Shown one piece after another: positions 6,553 through 9,439 of a stretch of 9,439 nt of DNA (the stretch's first letter is position 1; every line of letters starts with the position of its first letter). The position numbers and the translations under genes were made by a program. Origin of the DNA: Candidatus Levybacteria bacterium RIFCSPLOWO2_01_FULL_39_10 (lineage in GTDB: Bacteria > Patescibacteriota > Microgenomatia > Levybacterales > UBA12049); assembly GCA_001782515.1 (NCBI GenBank), contig MFOV01000001.1, positions 8,263 through 17,701 of the forward strand. Reading direction: 5' to 3'. The notes beneath the pieces were generated by a model. The model had not been told where the DNA came from. It saw only the letters and a list, made by a program, of their open reading frames with translations, and did no database searches.

Positions 6553-7134
6553 ATGCCAACTGTTAAGAATGGTATTAAAAACATTACAATTTCGGGCAGG
6601 ATTGCTTCAGGTACTACCACACTCGCACGCAACCTTTCAAAATCTTTAGGCTGGGAACTTTTGGAAGGCGGAGAACTTTTCAGAAAATTCCACGAAGAAC
6701 ATTTAGATGATAAAACGGAACTTGCAGTGTCGAAGAGGCCTGATTCTTTTGATCTGGAATATGAAGAAAAGATAAAAGGAATTCTTAAAAACGAAACAAA
6801 TAGAATAGTGCAGAGTCACCTTGCAGGATTTGATGCTCAGGGGATAGCGGGAGTGTTTAAAATTCTTGTAATCTGTGAAGACAGTAGTGGCAAGGACCAC
6901 GAAGATATCCGCATTGACAGACTTGTTAACAGAAAAAAAATTTCAGTTGAGGAGGCAAAAGGAGAAATTGAGGAGAGGGAAAACAAAAATCTTGAGAAAT
7001 GGCGAAAGATGTATGCAGGAGGAGACCGGAACTGGTTTTACTGGGATCCCAAATATTATGACCTTGTGGTAAATACTTATTCTCATAATGCTCTGGAGAG
7101 CCGCGATTTAGCCCTTGAAAAAATAACAAAGTAA
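6553..7134 (+). CDS. Cytidylate kinase-like P-loop protein with variant Walker A
   Basis: The 193-residue protein resembles the small archaeal-type cytidylate kinases that phosphorylate (d)CMP with ATP. Visible features are a first strand and P-loop (ITISGRIASGTTTLAR, about 11-26), GWELLEGGELFRKF (about 33-46, typical after the first helix), a central strand FKILVICED, a lid-like basic segment (DRLVNRKKISVEEAKGEIEE, about 121-140) and a closing YYDLVVNT strand. The length suits the family. The P-loop Lys is replaced: GRIASGTTT ends in Thr-Thr-Thr where GKT or GKS is canonical. GTTT-type loops exist in some archaeal relatives as far as I recall, so activity is not excluded, but a changed substrate or a non-catalytic role is possible. 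It is monocistronic or heads a loose unit; the next gene is 73 bp away. Confidence 0.8.
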   Translation: MPTVKNGIKNITISGRIASGTTTLARNLSKSLGWELLEGGELFRKFHEEHLDDKTELAVSKRPDSFDLEYEEKIKGILKNETNRIVQSHLAGFDAQGIAGVFKILVICEDSSGKDHEDIRIDRLVNRKKISVEEAKGEIEERENKNLEKWRKMYAGGDRNWFYWDPKYYDLVVNTYSHNALESRDLALEKITK

Positions 7135-7207
7135 CTCCTCTTGATATTTTAATTATTGGGTGTTAGAGTAGTGTAAATAATCTGACCCTTATTCCCCTTA
7201 TAGATAT

Positions 7208-7654
7208 ATGAAAGTAGTAAATGCAATGTCAAAAAAAGTAGATTTTGTAACCCCTGATACAAAAGTAAAGGAAATATCAAAACTGATTTTTGCCCGCCAT
7301 ATTAATGGAGTTCCTGTTGTTAAAGACAAAAAAGTAATAGGTTTTATAACTGAGCGGGATATTCTGAAGCAGTTTCTACCCTCAATAAGAGAATATATGG
7401 AAGATCCAGTTAATGAAGGAAAATTTGAAAAAATGGAAAAAAAGATAACAAGAATCTTTGACATGAGCGCAAAAAAAATCATGAGCAGAAAACTAGTTAC
7501 AATTTCCCCCGACCTTCCAATTCTTGAAGCACTATCAACAATGTTTATAAATAAAAAAGGAAGACTTCCTGTAGTTGACGGGAAAGGTCATATTGTGGGA
7601 ATTATAACCAAAAGGGATGTGTTTAAATATTTAGTAGGTGACAAGATAAAATGA
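7208..7654 (+). CDS. Two-CBS-domain protein
   Basis: A 148-residue cytosolic protein made only of a CBS pair. Domain 1 spans about 1-60 (NAMSKKVDFVTPDTKV, NGVPVVKDKKVIGFITERD) and domain 2 about 86-145 (IMSRKLVTISPDLPILEAL, GRLPVVDGKGHIVGIITKRD). Both carry the T-x-x-D end motif (Thr48-Asp51, Thr134-Asp137) that contacts ribose or phosphate in adenosine-ligand-binding CBS pairs, so AMP, ADP, ATP or an adenosyl compound is a likely ligand. No enzyme or transporter domain is attached, so it probably acts on a partner. ATG 7208 gives a normal CBS N-terminus; no Shine-Dalgarno site or convincing promoter is seen. The stop overlaps the next start as ATGA, so it is probably translated together with the secreted DUF5667 protein. 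Confidence 0.92.
   Translation: MKVVNAMSKKVDFVTPDTKVKEISKLIFARHINGVPVVKDKKVIGFITERDILKQFLPSIREYMEDPVNEGKFEKMEKKITRIFDMSAKKIMSRKLVTISPDLPILEALSTMFINKKGRLPVVDGKGHIVGIITKRDVFKYLVGDKIK
7636..7641 (+). promoter_or_regulatory. Shine-Dalgarno-like site of the DUF5667 gene
   Basis: AGGTGA lies 9 bases before the ATG at 7651, inside the CBS gene. It is the clearest ribosome-binding site I found at any start in the window, and belongs to an internal operon gene, unlike the leaderless first genes. Confidence 0.55.
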
Positions 7655-8217
7655 AGAAGATGTTTGTTAGAGTTTTTATAATTGTTTTATTTTTTATTCT
7701 TCTGGGACAATTCAGCCAAGTTTTTGCCCAGACTCCAACTGATGCGACATCGGCAACAAAAGAAGCTAAGCTTAGCGTTGACTATCATCTTCCGTATCCT
7801 GGAATTCTCCCTGACAACCCGCTTTACAAACTAAAATTAATAAGAGACAAAATAAGAGAACTTTTTACCACCAATCCTGAGAAAAAAGCAGACTTCTATC
7901 TTCTCCAAGCAGATAAGAGACTTGCTGCAGGGATTCTTTTGTTTGAAAAGGGAAAAGGGGAACTTTCTGAGCAAACAATTTCAAAAGGGCAGAATTATTT
8001 GGAAAAAGCACTTATTGAGTCGCAAAAGGCAAAAGACGCAAAGACGAGCGTTTTGGATTTTTCTGCAAAAATAAAAGCATCATCATCAAAACACCGTGAA
8101 GAAATTGAAAAACTCATGGAAAAATCTGGGGGGCAATTATCTGAAAAGTTTGAAGGAGGACTTCAAAGGGCGATTGAATTTGAAAAACGTGCAGAGCGGT
8201 TTAACCCAGAAAATTAG
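7651..8217 (+). CDS. Secreted DUF5667-type protein
   Basis: The 188-residue protein begins with a Sec-type signal peptide: basic MKK, a hydrophobic core (about 8-19) and a plausible cleavage after FSQVFA (residue 26). The mature part has the motif PGILPDNPLYKLKLIRDKI (about 50-68) and FTTNPEKKADFYLLQADKRL (about 72-91), which I recognise as DUF5667, a domain of uncharacterised exported proteins frequent in Patescibacteria. The rest is charged and helical (about 90-185), probably coiled coil. It lacks a second membrane helix or cell-wall motif, so it is probably released or held by partners outside the cell. Its start overlaps the CBS gene stop by ATGA, with a good ribosome site, implying coupled expression. 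The molecular role is unknown. Confidence 0.85.
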   Translation: MKKMFVRVFIIVLFFILLGQFSQVFAQTPTDATSATKEAKLSVDYHLPYPGILPDNPLYKLKLIRDKIRELFTTNPEKKADFYLLQADKRLAAGILLFEKGKGELSEQTISKGQNYLEKALIESQKAKDAKTSVLDFSAKIKASSSKHREEIEKLMEKSGGQLSEKFEGGLQRAIEFEKRAERFNPEN

Positions 8218-8239
8218 CTCCAACTAACTAGTTGAGCTA
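8215..8239 (+). terminator. Hairpin at the DUF5667 stop codon
   Basis: TAGCT-CAACTA pairs with TAGTTG-AGCTA with a single bulged C (8220), giving up to 11 bp and a small loop, beginning on the stop codon itself. It is followed by AT-rich sequence rather than a run of T. A weaker A-tract/T-tract pair (8258-8280, ending in seven T) lies just downstream. Together they could end the CBS-DUF5667 transcript or protect its 3' end. Confidence 0.4.
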
Positions 8240-8373
8240 AATTATTACCCTCCCAAACAAAAAACTAAGTTCTTTTTTTACCCAATTTTTTTGTTGGTTT
8301 TTAAATTTTTATTTTTAACTGGAAAAATGAGGCTAAAAAAAATACTGACTTAGTTTGATATATTAATTGTTGG

Positions 8374-8402
8374 TTGACAGCGTAGATTTAGTGCCATATG
8401 AT
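8374..8402 (+). promoter_or_regulatory. nrdR-nrdJ promoter
   Basis: A perfect -35 TTGACA (8374-8379), a 17-bp spacer and TATGAT (8397-8402) form the best sigma-70-type promoter in the window. Transcription should begin near 8409, giving a leader of about 117 nt to the nrdR ATG, unlike the leaderless promoters elsewhere. Confidence 0.8.
8379..8394. promoter_or_regulatory. nrdR: NrdR-box-like site 1 (within the promoter spacer)
   Basis: AGCGTAGATTTAGTGC shares the 12 bases TAGATTTAGTGC with site 2. Only its right half is a good match to the NrdR-box form (ACACwATATATwGTGT, from memory). It covers the spacer between the -35 and -10 boxes, so a bound repressor would block RNA polymerase. Confidence 0.65.
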
Positions 8403-8410
8403 CGTTTGTA

Positions 8411-8426
8411 GCACTAGATTTAGTGC
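8411..8426. promoter_or_regulatory. nrdR: NrdR-box-like site 2 (at the transcription start)
   Basis: GCACTAGATTTAGTGC is a palindrome with perfect 6-bp arms, extending to 7 bp each (8410-8427), and a close match to the 16-bp NrdR box. It starts exactly 32 bp after site 1, three helical turns, the spacing known for paired NrdR boxes. Confidence 0.75.
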
Positions 8427-8480
8427 TCCTGACTTTACCGTTCGCCTTTTCAGAACTATTCATTCACGGCTCACGGAGCA
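8424..8480 (+). other. Possible structured leader of nrdR
   Basis: TGCTCC (8424-8429) pairs with GGAGCA (8475-8480), enclosing CCGT (8438-8441) with ACGG (8466-8469). These nested pairs could fold the leader of the nrdR mRNA. I saw no known riboswitch signature. The rest of 8218-8525 holds the hairpin, A/T-rich DNA and the promoter with NrdR sites; I see no gene there. Confidence 0.3.
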
Positions 8481-8525
8481 GTCTAAGAAGCACAGGTGTT
8501 GAACTTTGAAAGCCGACGCGCCCTT

Positions 8526-8975
8526 ATGAAATGTCCATATTGCGGATCAAAAGAATCGGAAGTTGTTGAAACAAGAGACTCGGAAGACCTCGAAACCATA
8601 AGAAGGAGAAGGTCTTGCACCAAATGCGAAAAACGATACACCACATATGAAAGAATAGAAAACGTCAATTTGGTAGTAATTAAAAATGACGGAAGACGCG
8701 AGCAGTTTGACAGAGACAAGCTTAAAAAAGGAATATTAAGATCCTGTGAAAAAACAAAAGTATCAATTGAGGACGTTGAGAGAATAGTAACAGAAATAGA
8801 GAGAGAACTTCGGGGCGGAGATTCGGTTGAGGTTGAAAGTAAAAAGATAGGACAGATGGTCTCATCAAGACTTAAAAAAATTGATAAGATCGCATACATC
8901 AGGTTCTCTAGCGTTTTTAAAAGATTTGTTGACATTGAAGATTTTGAGAAAGAAGTAAGAAAACTGATAAATTAA
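8526..8975 (+). CDS. nrdR: Transcriptional repressor NrdR
   Basis: NrdR represses ribonucleotide reductase genes in response to ATP/dATP levels. The 149-residue protein has the full architecture: a zinc ribbon with Cys3-Cys6 (MKCPYC) and Cys31-Cys34 (CTKC), the basic RRRR segment between them, and an ATP-cone from about 49 to 139 (VIKNDGRREQFDRDKLKKGI, then IRFSSVFKRF near the end). Length is normal. ATG 8526 gives the canonical MKCPYC start; an in-frame GTG at 8496 would add 10 residues that the family does not have. It lies 99 bp before nrdJ on the same strand, and its promoter carries two NrdR-box-like sites, so it probably represses itself and the reductase. Confidence 0.97.
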   Translation: MKCPYCGSKESEVVETRDSEDLETIRRRRSCTKCEKRYTTYERIENVNLVVIKNDGRREQFDRDKLKKGILRSCEKTKVSIEDVERIVTEIERELRGGDSVEVESKKIGQMVSSRLKKIDKIAYIRFSSVFKRFVDIEDFEKEVRKLIN

Positions 8976-8991
8976 GATTGTTTCATTATTC

Positions 8992-9058
8992 AATTGTTCG
9001 ATTGTTGAAGAGCCAAAATTAAACTTAACGAAAATAACAATGGAGCAATAGAACAATT
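8992..9058 (+). repeat. Imperfect inverted repeat between nrdR and nrdJ
   Basis: AATTGTTCGATTG (8992-9004) and CAATAGAACAATT (9046-9058) pair at 12 of 13 positions around a 41-nt loop. The left arm is itself part of a doubled ATTGTT unit. It fills most of the 99-bp gap and has no T-run after it, so it is more likely an intergenic repeat or an mRNA-processing structure than a terminator. Confidence 0.6.
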
Positions 9059-9074
9059 TATCAATGTTTAAAAT

Positions 9075-9439
9075 ATGAAACTAACAGGTGTAAGACAAAA
9101 AGTATTCTTAGACAGATACTCTCTAAAAGATAAAGAGGGTAACCCTGTTGAAAAAACTCCGGATGAGATGTGGCGCCGCGTTGCCCGGGGCATTGCACAG
9201 CAGGAGAAAAAATCCGTAAGGCGCAAATGGGAAAGAAAATTTTATGAGAGCATGGAAGACTTTAAATTCCTTCCGGGAGGAAGAATTCTAGCAGGCGCAG
9301 GAACAGGCTATGATGTTACTTACTTTAATTGTTTTGTAATACCGTCTCCTAAAGATTCACGGGACGGAATTTTGGACAACCTCAAAATAATGATTGAAAT
9401 TATGGCACGCGGTGGAGGGGTAGGGATCAATCTTTCAAG
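9075..9439 (+). CDS. nrdJ: Adenosylcobalamin-dependent ribonucleotide reductase, N-terminus, cut by window edge
   Basis: The first 121 codons are present; the rest lies past the edge. Class II reductase converts ribonucleotides to deoxyribonucleotides with an adenosylcobalamin radical and works without oxygen. Diagnostic segments are the start VRQKVFLDRYSLKDKEGNP, FLPGGRILAGAGTG (about 75-88), YFNCFVIPSPKDSRDGI with the Cys of the N-terminal redox pair, and MARGGGVGINLS at the edge. No ATP-cone precedes the catalytic part in the visible sequence. Class II rather than class I or III is inferred from the GGRILAGAG and NCFVIPSP wording; the radical-site Cys pattern lies outside the window. It is the second gene of the nrdR unit. 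ATG 9075 has no Shine-Dalgarno site close by (GGAG lies 29 bases upstream). Confidence 0.92.
   Translation, partial: MKLTGVRQKVFLDRYSLKDKEGNPVEKTPDEMWRRVARGIAQQEKKSVRRKWERKFYESMEDFKFLPGGRILAGAGTGYDVTYFNCFVIPSPKDSRDGILDNLKIMIEIMARGGGVGINLS

Noticed and set aside
7198..7482. Minus-strand frame opposite the CBS gene
   Set aside because: Low-complexity hydrophobic translation, a shadow of a clear CBS coding sequence.
8496..8525. Upstream GTG as the nrdR start
   Set aside because: It would add ten residues before the family's canonical MKCPYC zinc-ribbon start; ATG 8526 fits better.
8483..8935. 150-codon minus-strand frame opposite nrdR
   Set aside because: Serine- and leucine-rich shadow translation of an unmistakable nrdR; no start signals.
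8403..9074. Cobalamin riboswitch controlling the B12-dependent reductase
   Set aside because: I looked for a B12-box-like core in the nrdR leader and in the nrdR-nrdJ gap and saw none.
1..9439. Recoded UGA (as in Gracilibacteria or Absconditabacteria)
   Set aside because: All recognised proteins read through without internal UGA, and UGA serves as the stop of the CBS gene.

Overview
The window is AT-rich, gene-dense bacterial DNA that reads cleanly in the standard code; no UGA has to be read as an amino acid. The gene content suggests a Candidate Phyla Radiation (Patescibacteria) genome, most likely Microgenomates-like. The reasons are a CvpA-CAP fusion, a DUF5667 secreted protein, an archaeal-type cytidylate kinase-like protein, an NrdR plus adenosylcobalamin-dependent (class II) ribonucleotide reductase pair, few Shine-Dalgarno sites, and short AT-rich heptamer repeats inside a coding sequence. 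The phylum call is inference from content; no ribosomal RNA is present to settle it.

Layout. Positions 1-3440 (minus strand) hold two tandem class A penicillin-binding proteins; the second in transcription order is cut by the left window edge before its transpeptidase domain. Positions 3441-3564 are a divergent promoter region. Positions 3565-5882 (plus) hold a membrane CvpA-CAP fusion and phosphoglycerate kinase. A 196-codon orphan gene on the minus strand (5886-6476) converges on pgk with 3 bp between the stops and diverges from a cytidylate kinase-like gene (6553-7134). Then come a two-CBS-domain protein and a secreted DUF5667 protein overlapping by ATGA (7208-8217). After a regulatory gap of about 300 bp come nrdR and the start of nrdJ, which runs off the right edge.

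How the genes work together. The left third is cell-envelope biology: peptidoglycan polymerisation and cross-linking, next to a membrane protein with an extracytoplasmic CAP domain. The right end is a deoxyribonucleotide-supply unit whose promoter carries two NrdR-box-like sites 32 bp apart, as expected for an NrdR-repressed operon. The cytidylate kinase-like gene may also serve nucleotide supply.

The most unusual observations are three. (1) pgk contains a GC-rich (95 of 148 bases G or C) imperfect palindrome. Removing exactly 144 bp (4704-4847, 48 whole codons) restores an ordinary phosphoglycerate kinase N-terminus across a TT/AA junction, which looks like an in-frame, protein-tolerated palindromic insertion element. 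(2) The same gene carries two 4-copy heptamer tracts (TTCAAAA and TTCGAAA), both read in frame. (3) Four genes have a -10 box placed so that transcription should begin at or within a few bases of the start codon, so leaderless mRNAs seem to be common here. Two of these promoters form a symmetric divergent pair sharing one palindrome at their -35 boxes.
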